Assembly: GCF_020283565.1 (NCBI RefSeq)
Contig: NC_060064.1
Coordinates: 8,794,266 to 8,858,265 of the forward strand
Length of the DNA: 64,000 nt
Reading direction: 5' to 3'
Origin: Trifolium pratense
Lineage: Eukaryota > Streptophyta > Magnoliopsida > Fabales > Fabaceae
In this document: positions 35,652 through 47,417 of the stretch, one piece after another
Layout: each line of letters begins with the position of its first letter
Position numbering within the stretch: the stretch's first letter is position 1
The notes under the pieces: generated by a model
Told to the model about the DNA's origin: nothing
Seen by the model: only the letters and a program-made list of their open reading frames with translations
The model's database searches: none
Position numbers and translations under genes: made by a program

Positions 35652-37004
35652 TTGGAAGCACTCATTAAAAGGTTTAGGAGTTCAACAAAGGTAGTTACTA
35701 ACTTTTTTTCTTTTCTTGCTTATATTATCTGATGCTCTAACACGTGTAGTACATAACATAGGGGGAGAAAACTGACTACACCATGAAAATCCAAGAACTA
35801 CAAAAGCAGCTAGCAATGGATAAGGAAGAAGACCAGAAATTACAGGTATATTTTGTTTCAGCTGTTATGAAGGATTTTTTATAATTCTGTCTGCAACAAA
35901 ATCACAAGATCTGATGAATTTATTTTTTAAATCCCACAACTTATAATATGTCCCATTTTCCCTGTCTTTCAACATCTCAGGATGACCGGGACAGTTTTCT
36001 TAATCTTGCATTGGAGGGATACAAACATTGTTTAGTCATAGGTGACAAGTATGATGTGCGAGTGGTGTGGAGTTGCTCTTAGTTTCTTTCACAACTGATA
36101 AATTCATGCATGTACACTATATTTAAACATTGTATGTGTTGCAAGGTAATATAGTTTTCTTTATCAAGTTTATTTGCTTTCAGGTGTTCCGAATTGTTTC
36201 CTTGTGGTTCAGTCTTTCTTCTCGAAAACATGTTGTAAATACCATGCTTAGCACAATTGATGAGGTTTGTAGAATAAGGCATTGGCAATCCCCTTTTTTT
36301 CAAAGCCTTTATCGGTGGCCTTCGTATGCTAATTAAATTTGAATCTGTTTGTAGGTTCAATCCTTCAAATTTATACCATTAGTATACCAAATTGCTTCAA
36401 GGATGGGTAGCTCAAAGGATGGTCAGGGACCTCTTAATTTCCAGGTTCTGGTTTTCCCTGTTCTGCACACATCAAATGTTTTGCATATTTTGTTTCCTTT
36501 ATGTTATGTAACATGAACATGTATCATGCAGTTTGCTTTGGTTTCTCTTGTGAAGAAAATGGCTATTGATCATCCATATCATACGGTACTTCAAGTACGT
36601 ACCAGTTATCTAACATCAAGCAACTATTTTGAATGGCTATTGACTATACATCTATGATCAAGGGAAATGTAAACCAATCCTTATTTTATTGGACTATATA
36701 TTTATTTTCCAATTTGAAATCATATATTTACTTATTTTCTTTCTCTTTTCAATTTCTGAATACATTTTATACATTTGTGTCTAATATTATTCATCAAATG
36801 ATTAAAAAAAGTCATTATATATTTACTCAGCTTCTGGCCCAGGCAAATGGTGACCGTATCAAGGATAAACAGCTTAGTAGAAGTTCGTTCGTGGTTGATA
36901 TGGACAAGAAGCATGCAGCAGAAAACCTGCTAAATGAATTGTCATCTTATCATGGAGCAATCATACAGCAAGTAACAACACTTTTTCTATATATTTTCTT
37001 CTCT

Positions 37005-37115
37005 TAGTTTTAATAATCTTGGAGGTCTGGGTTCAAATCCGGGCAAACGAGAAAAATACTAGCTTAACAATTAATTACTAAAATTGACCGTTTCAAAAAA
37101 ATAATAAATCAATTA
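37005..37115 (+). mobile_element. Possible SINE/LINE tail fragment in intron 48
   Basis: It contains GGTTCAAATCC, a match to the tRNA/SINE B box, followed by CCGGGC. About 70 bp later comes TGACCGTTTCAAAAAAATAA, resembling a retroposon tail. No A box is seen, so it is at best a truncated copy. Confidence 0.35.
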
Positions 37116-37424
37116 TCACTAAACTCTGATTATATGTAGATTAGGCAAATGGTGGATATTTATATCAGACTTGCTGAGATGGAAACAAAGAAGGAGGTGA
37201 CACATTTTTTATATTTCATAACCATTCTTTTATGTGACAATGAATTTTTCTGTAGAAAAACTTCTATTAGTGGCTTGCAGAGAAACTGAAATTATTTCTT
37301 TTAGAAATCATTCTTTTTTTTGAAGAAGCTTTTAGAAATCATTCTAATTGAGTTCTTTATGTAGGATACCAATAAAAGAGTGACACCACGAAGGGATTTA
37401 CGTAATCTCCCAGTGCTAGAACTT

Positions 37425-39231
37425 GTAAGTCAATTGCTAAATTTATTTATGAAGACAAAACTTTCAGGATGAGGCAATGATTTAATGATTCCGTAATCTC
37501 CCACTACTAAGGATTATATAGTAATATATATAATTCAAACAGCAGCCATCACGAACCCTGCTTTCTCACTATCCCAGTTTTGAAGTAGGCCACTCCACTA
37601 GCTGGTCGAGGTACTGTAGACTCACGAGGACATCAATAATAAGTGTTTCAAGGAAGAAGTCCAAGTTCCTAAAATAAGTGTTTCAAGGAAGAGTACCATG
37701 CTCTTAAAGTTTGATTGTTGGTGCTTCGAAATAGAATTGTCGAGGGTTAAAAATAGAATTGACAAGACTCCATTAGGGAAAAGTGGAGGCGGGACTAGGC
37801 ATGGCAATAAAACCCATACCCGCGGGTATCCACCCAAACCATACCCGTTTTGACGGGGAATACCCGAGTTGACTGGGTTTGGGTTCGGGTTTGGGTTTTC
37901 CCCGATTTCAAAATATGGGTTTGGTGCGGGTAATGGGTACATTGATACCCACCCCGAACCCGTCCCCGAACCCGCCCCGCTTATACTAAAAATTAGATTT
38001 CACCTCTTTTAAATTAGAAACGCTTAAACAATCTCTTAAATTAGGTTCATATATTTATTTTTTATTTTAATTTGAGTATTAAACAAACCATTTTCTATAT
38101 TTTTTTTTCTTTATTTAAAAAATTATTGTTGAGAAAAAATAATTTTGGACATTTAACTTTTTTTTTAATAAAAAAATACTAAAATATAATATAAATTCAT
38201 GTGGAAAGAGGCGTAATGGGGATACCCGAAACCCGATGGGGATACCCGATCCCCATTGGGTATGGGTTTGGGGTTATAATTTTTATCCCCGCTCGAATTT
38301 GGGATGGGTTTGGGGAAACCCGAACTTTATGGGTTTGAGTTTGGGGAGGGCAAAACCCGTCCCCGCCCCGCCCCATTGCCATGCCTAGGCGGGACTATTT
38401 CCTCCTTTGAAGTGAAAAGGGTAACTAAACAGTGAAGAGTGTGAGTCAATTTACTTATTAATATTAGATTCAAAGGCCTACTTGGGGTGAGAAAGACGAA
38501 GTCTGAATTTAATGACGGAAGGGGGGAGACTTGGCTAGCACTAATAGCTTTAACTTTTGAACCATCGCAAGGGATATAAATTAAGTAATTTTTGAAAGAG
38601 ATAAGTTTGAGTAAAGAGAAAGATTACCAGCAATATGATCTGAAGCACCCTAGTCTCGAATCCAAGATCTTGAAGGATCAAATTGAGAAAAACAATCTTC
38701 TCCACAATCAGCATCTAAACTTGTGACATTTTTTTATGATTTCCAGCGGATGTTCGCCAGAAAATAGCCATAATTGTTATTCCAGTTGCCAGAAAAGTTG
38801 CCAAAGAACTGGTTAACAGTGACGGTATGGACAAAGACTAGATATGTAAATTATGACCGGTGGTTAGAAGCTGTACGGAGAGAGGGGGAAAACGCACAGT
38901 GTAAAGGCAGTCATAGGAATTGCACATTGAACCTAATAATCATATCACTACTGATACCCATGAAGAAATTGTGATTTCTGTGTCTGAAAAAGAGCACATT
39001 TCACTTGTAATTATAATAATGTAATTACAATAAATACAATGAATGCTAAATTGATGTGATTGGTTAATCCACTCTTAATCACTGATTTTGTACAGCTAAT
39101 GATATAAACATGTGATAAATTCTAAAAGAAGCATTTGTATATTGTCAACATTAGGTCTGCTAAACCTTTGTTTGCTAAATCTTCTTATTTAAAGCTATTT
39201 ATGTGCTAAGGCATTTCCTTTGGCCTTTCAG
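37425..39231. other. Intron 50, 1.8 kb
   Basis: It is enlarged by the MITE at 37798-38387. The rest (38400-39230) is AT-rich with no recognised gene. Exons 50 and 51 join in phase (LPVLEL / VPVVTATI). Confidence 0.55.
37798..38387. mobile_element. MULE-like MITE with 10-bp target duplication GGCGGGACTA
   Basis: The left end GGCATGGCAATAAAACCC and the right end CCCCATTGCCATGCC are inverted. Both subterminal regions carry dense GGGTTTGGG/CCCGAACCC tracts, and the core is AT-rich. The flanks GGCGGGACTA at 37788-37797 and 38388-38397 are identical. Open frames inside are only by-products of the G/C tracts. About 590 bp, in intron 50. Confidence 0.88.
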
Positions 39232-39528
39232 GTACCTGTAGTGACAGCTACCATTTCAATTGATCATAGTTGTCAATACCAAGAAGGCACTTTTCCTTAC
39301 TTCAAAGGATTAGCAGATTCTGTTATGTATGTCTCGATCATTTACAGAAATTAGAGACAATTTTCTTCTAGCATTCAATATTTATTCTTAAATCTGCTTT
39401 GTGTTGGTTTAACATACAGGATAATGAATGGTATAAATGCTCCTAAAGTGGTTGAGTGCTTGGGTTCTGATGGCTGCAGATATCGGCAACTTGCAAAATC
39501 TGGAAATGATGACCTACGACAGGATGCT

Positions 39529-39783
39529 GTATGAATTCTAACAGCTCATGGTTTCTATTCATTTTTGGCATCTGCTGCTGAAGTTATGTTAAATTTCCAT
39601 CTTTTAGTAAAAATAACGTCCCAAGCAAGCATTTATTGCAAATATGTTTTTCAAACCTACTTTTCTATCATTTTTAATTTTCAATCAAATACTATTATGC
39701 TTAGAGAGTAATTTAAATAATAAAATAGATAAATATAATATAACATTTTATATTACTTATTAAGATTTCTTTGCCTTTTATTT
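39529..39783. other. Duplication junction zone between ATM exon 52 and the next 5' flank
   Basis: A GTATGA donor follows exon 52 at 39529. About 255 bp of AT-rich intron-like sequence then leads directly into the sequence equivalent to position 1. No exon encoding the rest of the kinase domain (the VMEQFF-like continuation, catalytic loop, FATC) is present, and no transposon end or target-site duplication is visible here. Confidence 0.8.
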
Positions 39784-41328
39784 GTCAGAATTATTTAGCT
39801 AGTGGTTTCGTTTATCATTTTCACCATATGCTTAATTCTTTTTCTTTTCTATTTTGGTTTAATTTTATTTTTCTTAGTGAGGTTTATGCCACTATCCTCT
39901 CTTTAATTTGTTTGCATCTTTAATTTTATGTGTCTTTTTAAGCAATGGAATATCAAAATTAGTAGTTAAAATGTTGGTGTAATAAAAAAGTATAAATTGT
40001 AAAGTAGTGACTAAATTGCTACGCCACTTTTCATTCATCAATCAAACAAAATTTAAGGTAGATAGTGAGATACTTTTAATATTTGTCTTAGAAACTAAAT
40101 GGAATCTTACGATTTTTCTTAGTGACTTAAATGAGTTTATTCTAAAAGTAATAAAGAAATTAAAATACAACTTAGCTCAATTGCAAACTTGAAAACCTTC
40201 GTACCAGCCCAATCCACTAATTTGAATCCTAACCAAGATGATTAAGCATATGAAAACACCTCTATCCAAGTAGAGATTAAATTCTTCCAAATTTGCTTCA
40301 TACGACCAACTTGTATTACATTTCCAAATCTTCTCTATTAAAACCAAGTACCACTAAAAAAAAGTTAAGAAATTGCAGTTATATATATTTTTCATTGTCG
40401 CAATGTTATTCTTGAATATACATTTCATTGCTATATTTGAAAGAAAAAAAAGAACCTATCCAAAAAACAATGAGGAAAATACATTTGAAAATAGAATTAC
40501 ATTTTTCCTTGAAACAATAAGATAGTGTAGTTGATTTACTCAAGAGTAGACATGACTTGATGAAATTACTACAAAGAAGGTTAGAAAACACAAAAAAGAA
40601 AAAAATAAGATTACAAAATATGAGACCATGGGCAAGTAGTGATGTGTGAGTATCAATATTTATAAAGACCATTGTGGTAAAACATACAGTTTTTTTTTAT
40701 ATATAATTATTGAAAGGAACTCCAACAATCATGAGGGTTAATTGTATAATATAATAATAATAATTTTGCAGTTATAGTTGCATCATATACCTAAGGGTCA
40801 ATCATAATTGTTTTTATTCCTTGTAATTAATCGTTTGATTGTTTTTTTTTTTGATAAGCTAATCGTTTGATTGTTGATTTAACCTCTTGCAATGTGTAAT
40901 AATATATTAATATGATTTATCATGGTTTTTTTAGAAAATTAGATTATATATATTTAATAACAATACTAAAAATTATATATACATATAATTTATATGTACA
41001 TATTTTAGTGACATATGGATATATTTTTTTGGTTTTTACGTATGAATGTTTTATTGATCCATATATACGAATTAAGTTTTTTATTTGGGCAAATATATGG
41101 ATATTTAGGTTACTCTTAATTATTTAGTCATTTACGTTTTCTATTAATCTATATTTATCATTTTATATATGCCAAAATATAGTCTTTTGAAATTATGGGG
41201 GTTTCTTTTTCTATTCATTCATGTATTAATCATTAGACATGAAATTTAATTTGTGGAGGATAAATTTTATTTTAGATATTTTTAATAATTAAGAGAAGTT
41301 GGTAAATTTTCAATAAAAATATGGAGTT

Positions 41329-41527
41329 TTTTTAGAGGTGCCACATCATCACAATGAAGGCCTATGAGCAATTCAACCTTCCTTTTACTAGTAAAAGATA
41401 AACGAATAATTAAATTAAATATTTATAAGTGAATTTTTTTTTATCAAATAAGTTGAGTTTTCTTAGAGGTGCCACATCATCACAATGCTTGCTTATGAAC
41501 AACTCAACATTCCTTTTACTAGTAAAA
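41329..41527. repeat. Pair of direct repeats in the 5' flank, copy 2
   Basis: This is the equivalent of 1544-1738. The first unit has gained the AAAAGATA tail of the second. Confidence 0.7.
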
Positions 41528-41668
41528 GATAAGTTGCGGAAATCTATCCTCTTTTGCTAAATACCCAACCGACCTATTAGTAATTCACTAATTAATCTAA
41601 AAAAACATCAAATTTTTTATTTTATAATGTCTACTATTTAAATAACAGAAGAAGTAAAAATAAAGAGT

Positions 41669-41845
41669 TTAATTAATATGCACCGACGGTGTAAAATAGT
41701 TTTACACCATCGTCCAATAAACAACCATTATTTTGCCATGTCATATCAAGAAAGTGGGGTGAAGTGGGGTGATGTGGCGGAAAACATGGTTGGTATTGGT
41801 TGATAGTGTAAAATTATTTTACACCGTCAGTGCATATCAATTAAA
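41669..41845. mobile_element. Short MITE, copy 2
   Basis: Same element as 1884-2060, in the second unit. Confidence 0.75.
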
Positions 41846-42269
41846 TCCAAAAATAAAACGCAGAAAAAAAAAAAACTCATCCATATTTCATATACAAGGG
41901 ACCAAGACCCCAACTTTGGGTTCATATTTAAAATGGACATTTTTGTAAAATCAGAAAAGAGGAGGTGTGTTTGTCAAAGGTGGGGGTGGATAGTAAACTA
42001 GTAATCCTCTAGCATGGAGTCCCATTTTCTTCTGTGTTGTTTACTACTATTAATCAACCATTAGAAACTCTTCAAAAAAAAAACATATTATAACGTTAAA
42101 AAAAAAAACATATTATAACGTTAAAAAAAAAAACATATTATAACGTTAAAAAAAAAAATCAACACCATTAAAATTTAAAACAAAGGCTTAGCTAATCTCA
42201 GCCATTAACCGGAGCAAAGCTGCGCTCTCTCTTAACACTGAAACAACGGCCGAAATTGGTCTCCGAGAG

Positions 42270-42361
42270 TATAAAACCCTTCATTTTACCGTTACATATC
42301 TCAACGCCGAAACCCTAGCCTCTACATAACTTGATGTGTAACGGCTAATTCCGTAGCCACA
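42270..42361 (+). promoter_or_regulatory. ATM core promoter and 5' UTR, copy 2
   Basis: The TATA box (42270-42276) and telo-box (42310-42318) are identical to copy 1. Because copy 2 keeps the whole 5' flank, it could be transcribed independently of copy 1. Confidence 0.55.
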
Positions 42362-44808
42362 ATGGCGAAAATCAGTTCCAGAGACGTTCGAGAGATTGTA
42401 GAAAATCTCTCATCGGAGAAAGTTAAACCTCGCGAAGTAAGTAACCTTCAATCCCTTTCAAAACTCACTATTTACATTTCTTTACTTCATCGCTGCGAAA
42501 ACTTTTTCACTATTCGTTTTAGGTTTTAATTTCATGCATACTCTGTGTTCAATTTTGTTTTGAAATTCGTTATTCTGTTCTATCGGATTTCAATTTGTAT
42601 GATTATCACTGGTTTGATTTGGATAAGGAAGTTGTTCATCTATTTGTTAATCTAATTTTAATTAGATTATTATAGTTATTATAACCCTAAACCCTAAAAA
42701 AAAATGATGCCGTGTTTGTTATGATTGAGTTGGATAAGCTTTATTTATTATTGAATTTTCTTTTCTGTGTACATGCTTCGAGGTTCTTGTATTTGATTCT
42801 AATTCGTGGTACTATCTTTTACATTACCTGGAAGGGATCAAGTTGTTAAATAGTTGGTTAGAAGGAGAAAGATCATATAACTTCTGCAAATTTATTGGAC
42901 TGAGTACGTCAAAGCTTAGGCCAGATGAAGTTCCTCACTGTAAGATTATTTTTAAATTTTTTACATGCATTGTTGGATGCAATAATATATATATTTATCA
43001 AGACAAGTTGTAAATTTTACCCATGCTTAATTAATCTATCTTAAATTGCTTTTGGGGGCAGCTGAAACGTGGCCTTTTCTGGTTTCTTTGGTTATTAAAG
43101 CTTCATCATTGGAAATATCCTCAAGTAAGCGGAGAAATCCAAAAATGATATATGCAAAGACTCTTAGACTTATTGTGCAGCGAGCAGAAGCTGCTAAGTA
43201 TTCAGGTCAGTTTAGTTTGTAATATGACTATTCTTTTCTTTCCATTTGACCAGAAATAAATACTAAAGCATATGAAGCTAAATTATAAAATAAAACTGCA
43301 CCCAAAAAATATTAGAAACTTATCAACCAAAAAATGTTAGAAACTTATCTTATGAAGTTAATATTGTTAATTTCCCCCCTCTTAATTACCTGTTTTCCTT
43401 TTTATTTTAGGCAAAATTCTGCCTTTGTCATCTGTGGTCAAACCACTTTTTAATCATGTTTGGGATGTCCTGAGCAATGTTCCAAGCTTTCGGTCAGAGT
43501 ATGGGATTATCCTCCGGCATCTATTGGCAGTCAGGGATTACAGTTTTCAGATGAGGAAGCGCGTTTATTGCAGTATGTTTTTGCAAACATGAAGCGTGTA
43601 CCGTTGTGACTTCTAACCACAACTGTCTGTTTTAATCTTCCTTTTTTGTTCTTCTAATCAAATTCTTTATGGCTAGGCCTGGTGATGCTGTATATTGAGA
43701 AAGTTGAAGCAAGCTTGAATGGTAAAAACATAAGTCATTTTACTTCCAAAGAAGAGGTCTTCCGCAATATCTTAACTCTTCATTCACTTTTGGATTATCC
43801 TCCTCGAGACTACCCTGTTAATCTACGAGAAGACATTGTTAAGGGATTTGTCAAGATCTGTTCATTCACTATGTATTTCCTAAGGCGATTCAATGTTTTT
43901 CTTTTTTACTATTATCATTATCTGCTAGAGTACAATATGGCTTTTGTTTTGTTACTTTCTTCAGGGAAGAAGGAAAGATATCACGCAAACTTGTTGAATG
44001 TATCAATACATATTTGTTAAATGATGGTCCAAATTTGGGCTTTCAGTTGTTGGAGATTCATAATGCTATGCAGGAGTTTATGTTTCAATGTTGGCTGACA
44101 ACACATGATCGAGTGCTTAAGGTCTCTCACGGTTGCATTTATAAAAAATAAACTTATGAATTGCATTTACATTTTTCAAATTTCTATCATTATTTCTATT
44201 GCAGGATTCCCTAATGGTCTATGCAAGGACACAGTTAAATTTAATTAGAGGTGCTGATGATAGGCAGTTATTGGTAGTAGAACATCTTTTGGATGTGATT
44301 TATAAGGATCTTGATCAGGGTAGCGTGTCTAGTACTACAATGCCGCGGTGAGTGTCTTATGTTATCCATTTTATAATTTTAATGATGAATCTTTTTGTAG
44401 TTTATGATGATCTTAATTAATATTCTACCCAGGGTTGATGGAAATATGGATGATAAACTTGGAACTTTGAGTAGCTCACAATGCGGCTTAGTGGAACTTG
44501 CAGCAGTTCTATTTTATAGGGTAGTTACTAGAAACTCAGCCACCGATTCCTGGACTTAATATTCAAGTATCTGTGCACAGTTCTTGTTATGCTTCCTTTT
44601 TACTTCATTGTTTTTGTTTAGTGATGAATATCGGTCAGCTGGTATACTATGGAGCAGTTTCTCATGCTTTGTCTTTAGAGGTTTCAAGAAAAGTGCTTAG
44701 CACCCCCTGTGTCTTACTAGCCCTCTTCCTTTTCTCTAATTACATTTCGTTTTATTGTTGGGTTGATCTATTTGGTTTTGTAGACTTGTGAATTTTAGCT
44801 GCTACTAC

Positions 44809-44861
<53 letters not shown>

Positions 44862-47319
44862 TTGTTGTTATTATTATTATTATTATTATATTATTATTAT
44901 TTCATTTGTTAGAATATGATCCAGAGATATTTAAGTATGTAATTTTCAACTATTATTACTGTTTGTACTATTATACACTCCCTCCATTGCATATTAACTG
45001 TCATTTAAGGTATCGCACACATCTTAAGAAAATGATTCATTATACTAGTAATTCTCATTGCAAAATAATGTGTTAGGATGGATTAAAATATCCTTTACTC
45101 CCGTTCATAAGCAACCCACCCTGCTGTTGTAACTACTATTATATCCATGTCTTTCACTTTAATTGTTTTAAATTTTAATAAGGGTAACATTGAAAAAAGT
45201 AGCAAATACTCATGGCATTCTAAAGTGACAAGTAATGTGATATAAAAAAAATCCAAACAGGACACTTAGTATGACACGGAGGGAGTAATTTTTTTCTGTA
45301 CAAGAATTTCAATATTGGTTGCTAATCAGATTTACTCCTCAGGCGTGTCTTAATACAACCAGGGCCTCATTAAGTGAAAAACGGGTTAAGAGAGAACCTG
45401 CTGCTGTGGTTTTGAGGGAGGCACTCGTGAAAGGAAAATGGCTATGGTAATTTATACGCTAATTTGAGGGGTGTACGTAATACATTTTCTATTTCATACT
45501 GGGACCAACTACTAGTTTTATGCCTATGTGAATTGCTAGTTTTTATCTTTCCTTATCCTGTCTTTTTTCTTGTCTTATAATTTCTTATTCCATCTGTTCA
45601 CCTCTATATCTAGCGTTTTTGCTTGGGATTTATGTCTCAATATAATTTTCTGCTATTTGTTATAAGTTACTTGTTTCATCACTGTAGGACAACTGGTAAA
45701 CAATATTATGCATTCACATAATTATTTCTTTCATAACATGAAAAAGATCAGTTTGTACTTGGATGAAAGCAAGCCATGTATTTCCCTTCTCATATTCATG
45801 CAATTAGAAATTCACTTTTGTTGTGTATGTTTGAATACATCTTCTGATATCATAATGCCGAAATTAATATTGTTGTGTATGTTAATTTACATTATTATTT
45901 AAATTAAATATCATCATGCCAATATCTGATGAGGATCTATGCTATACGAATGCTGCATTTTGTTATCTAACTCGAAACTTCCATACTCGCATTTGCAAAG
46001 ATCTGTTGCTGTACTGGTTTGATGGCATATGGATGAGCTTTGACAGGTAATTTAGCATTGGTAGGGTAAACAAAGGAACTGTTACTCTGACAATTTTTTT
46101 TTCAACTTTGGTTCAAAATTACAGTCAGTTTTCTGCACAAAATATTGCTTAGGAATTAGCGGATATTAAAATTCCTGACTCTCTTTCCCTCTATTAATTT
46201 TGATGTTAAGATCTGAATATTTTTAGATAATAATAATTTACATGTTCATTCACACATGTTCTCTCTCACTCTCTCTTTACCGTTTTTCCTTTTTTTTTTT
46301 TGACGTGGTTTGTCTTCACTTTTCCCCCTTTCTCCTATACTTAAATTGCTTTCTTTTTTTCCTTTAAGTATTTTGTTTATAAAATTAATGACAAAAAGTT
46401 AATATTATCTGTGGGAATAATGTTCCTGGTTTGAGAGACATCTTATGATTGATAATTTGCTGGTTGCAACTTGCAATTGCTTCAAACACTTGATTATTTT
46501 TCTCATGGTTTGAACTGAATATATCGCTATGCATGTATAATACATACTTGTAATAAAGAATGTTAATGTTCACCTCAATAGTTTACAAAGTTGGGATGAT
46601 ATTGCAGAATCCTTAATTCTGCAAATGTTGATCGGGCCTACGATGGTTTGTTGTGGACTCTGCGGTATGCTACTGTGAATTGACATAATGGTTCTTTTTA
46701 CTCTATATTATTGTCTCTTTTGCATTTCTGATTTGTTCTTTAAACTTATATAATGGACTCTGTCCACCCTTTGAATGTTGTGTACTTATTATGTCTGTTC
46801 AATTGCATCTAAAGGAGTTTGCAGGAACTTTCGTCTGCTCTGTTGCTTCCAAATTCAATGATGAAGATATCGTCAATGCCACCTTCCACTTTGAATGAGG
46901 TCTTTTTTATTTTTGAGTTCTAACAAAAAAAATAAATAATAGTTAGGGTTGGCAAAGGAGGCTGACAATGACATGTGAAATTGCTTTTGGCCAGTTTCTT
47001 TTGAATTAATGGGACTTTTCACTTCTTAAGCTGTGTTTTTCTTTATTTCTTTTTTGTTAAGGAGAATACTTATCTGTATTTTAGTTGGGTATAACATATG
47101 GGTACAGACTTTTGTGAAAGCAATGTAAAGAGAAAAGGATCTTTAGTATCACTTATTCTAGATATTTGTCATTATTTGTTGCTTCTATGGTATCATATTT
47201 TCTTTCTTAATTATTCATTGCTTTAATCAAGTGAATTTTTGCAGTTCATGAATGGTTGGAAAGTAATATGGAGTACTATTGTGCATGGGTTGCCGATTTT
47301 CAGCAATATAGCCACTCTT
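42362..47319 (+). pseudogene. ATM: ATM copy 2, exons 1-13
   Basis: Exons: 42362-42436, 42783-42939 (or 42831-42939), 43062-43205, 43411-43572, 43677-43872, 43965-44121, 44205-44347, 44433-44520, 45343-45446, 45948-46046, 46608-46664, 46815-46899, 47245-47319. The sequence and lesions match exons 1-13 of copy 1 except for G>T at 43872. Confidence 0.82.
44976..45286. mobile_element. Stowaway-like MITE, copy 2
   Basis: Same element as 5172-5482, with one base change in the left part (TATTGC to TATCGC). Confidence 0.7.
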
Positions 47320-47417
47320 GTAAGTTTGTTGACAGAGTCCTCCTCTCAATTTTATGTTGTAGTTTTTTTTTATGGGTATCATGATACTCCTTGCAGATAT
47401 AATTAATATTAAATAGT

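Larger units (their letters stand above)
2552..39528 (+). pseudogene. ATM: ATM-like PIKK kinase, copy 1: multi-exon, disabled and C-terminally truncated
   Basis: ATM is the nuclear PI3K-like protein kinase that signals DNA double-strand breaks. I placed 52 exons here; apart from three acceptors they have GT-AG borders, and most have matching phases. They sum to about 2,070 codons, against roughly 3,000-3,850 for plant ATM from family knowledge. Recognisable parts are an N-terminus with a TAN-like stretch (LSSEKVKPRE), long helical-repeat exons, a FAT piece (EEAKLFRAQGLNEMAINLG) and the kinase N-lobe start ending GNDDLRQDA. Lesions: frameshifts near 13581 and 18765, TAG at 35649, non-AG acceptors at exons 2, 10 and 23, a phase break between exons 33 and 34, a missing FAT segment (33398-35079), and no catalytic loop, activation loop or FATC before the next copy starts at 39784. 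There is no N-terminal PWWP as in Arabidopsis ATM. Identity as ATM rather than ATR or TOR rests on the [13 protein letters not shown] and DDLRQDA context and the N-terminal exons. I am confident of the family and fairly confident that it is non-functional. Confidence 0.85.
35080..39528 (+). pseudogene. ATM: ATM copy 1, exons 40-52 (FAT end and kinase N-lobe start)
   Basis: Exons: 35080-35231, 35335-35536, 35643-35690, 35762-35845, 35981-36064, 36184-36264, 36355-36444, 36532-36594, 36831-36971, 37140-37196, 37365-37424, 39232-39326, 39420-39528. They encode IEEAKLFRAQGLNEMAINLG, SRTILEQYLKPAVSIAEDV, DDRDSFLNLALEGYKHCLVI, NGDRIKDKQ, RRDLRNLPVLELVPVVTATI and [18 protein letters not shown], ending [11 protein letters not shown]. 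All phases match from exon 40 to 52. Exon 42 reads T-V-stop-LEALIKRFRSSTK, with TAG at 35649-35651 where a one-base change from GAG would restore Glu. After the donor at 39529 no further kinase exon occurs before the next copy begins. Confidence 0.83.
1..39783. repeat. Tandem segmental duplication, unit 1
   Basis: Position 1 aligns with 39784, and the match continues to the window end (64000 aligns with 24193). The offset is 39,783 at the start, 39,780 after about 1,070, 39,785 after 1,615, 39,810 after 2,350, 39,804 after the TTA tract at 5,000, 39,803 after 7,560, and 39,807 after 14,570. The period is therefore about 39.8 kb. Homology may extend left of the window, so the true breakpoint may lie somewhat before 39784, within 39529-39783. 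Confidence 0.95.

Noticed and set aside
37032..37062. A tRNA gene around GGTTCAAATCC
   Set aside because: No A box, no acceptor stem and no cloverleaf; at most a retroposon fragment.
37622..38382. Proline/Asn-rich minus-strand frames as proteins
   Set aside because: They are translations of the CCCGAACCC tracts of the MITE at 37798-38387.
2552..39528. Assignment to ATR, TOR or TRRAP instead of ATM
   Set aside because: The N-terminal exons, FAT stretch and [16 protein letters not shown] motif fit ATM; FRB (TOR) or UME (ATR) features were not seen.
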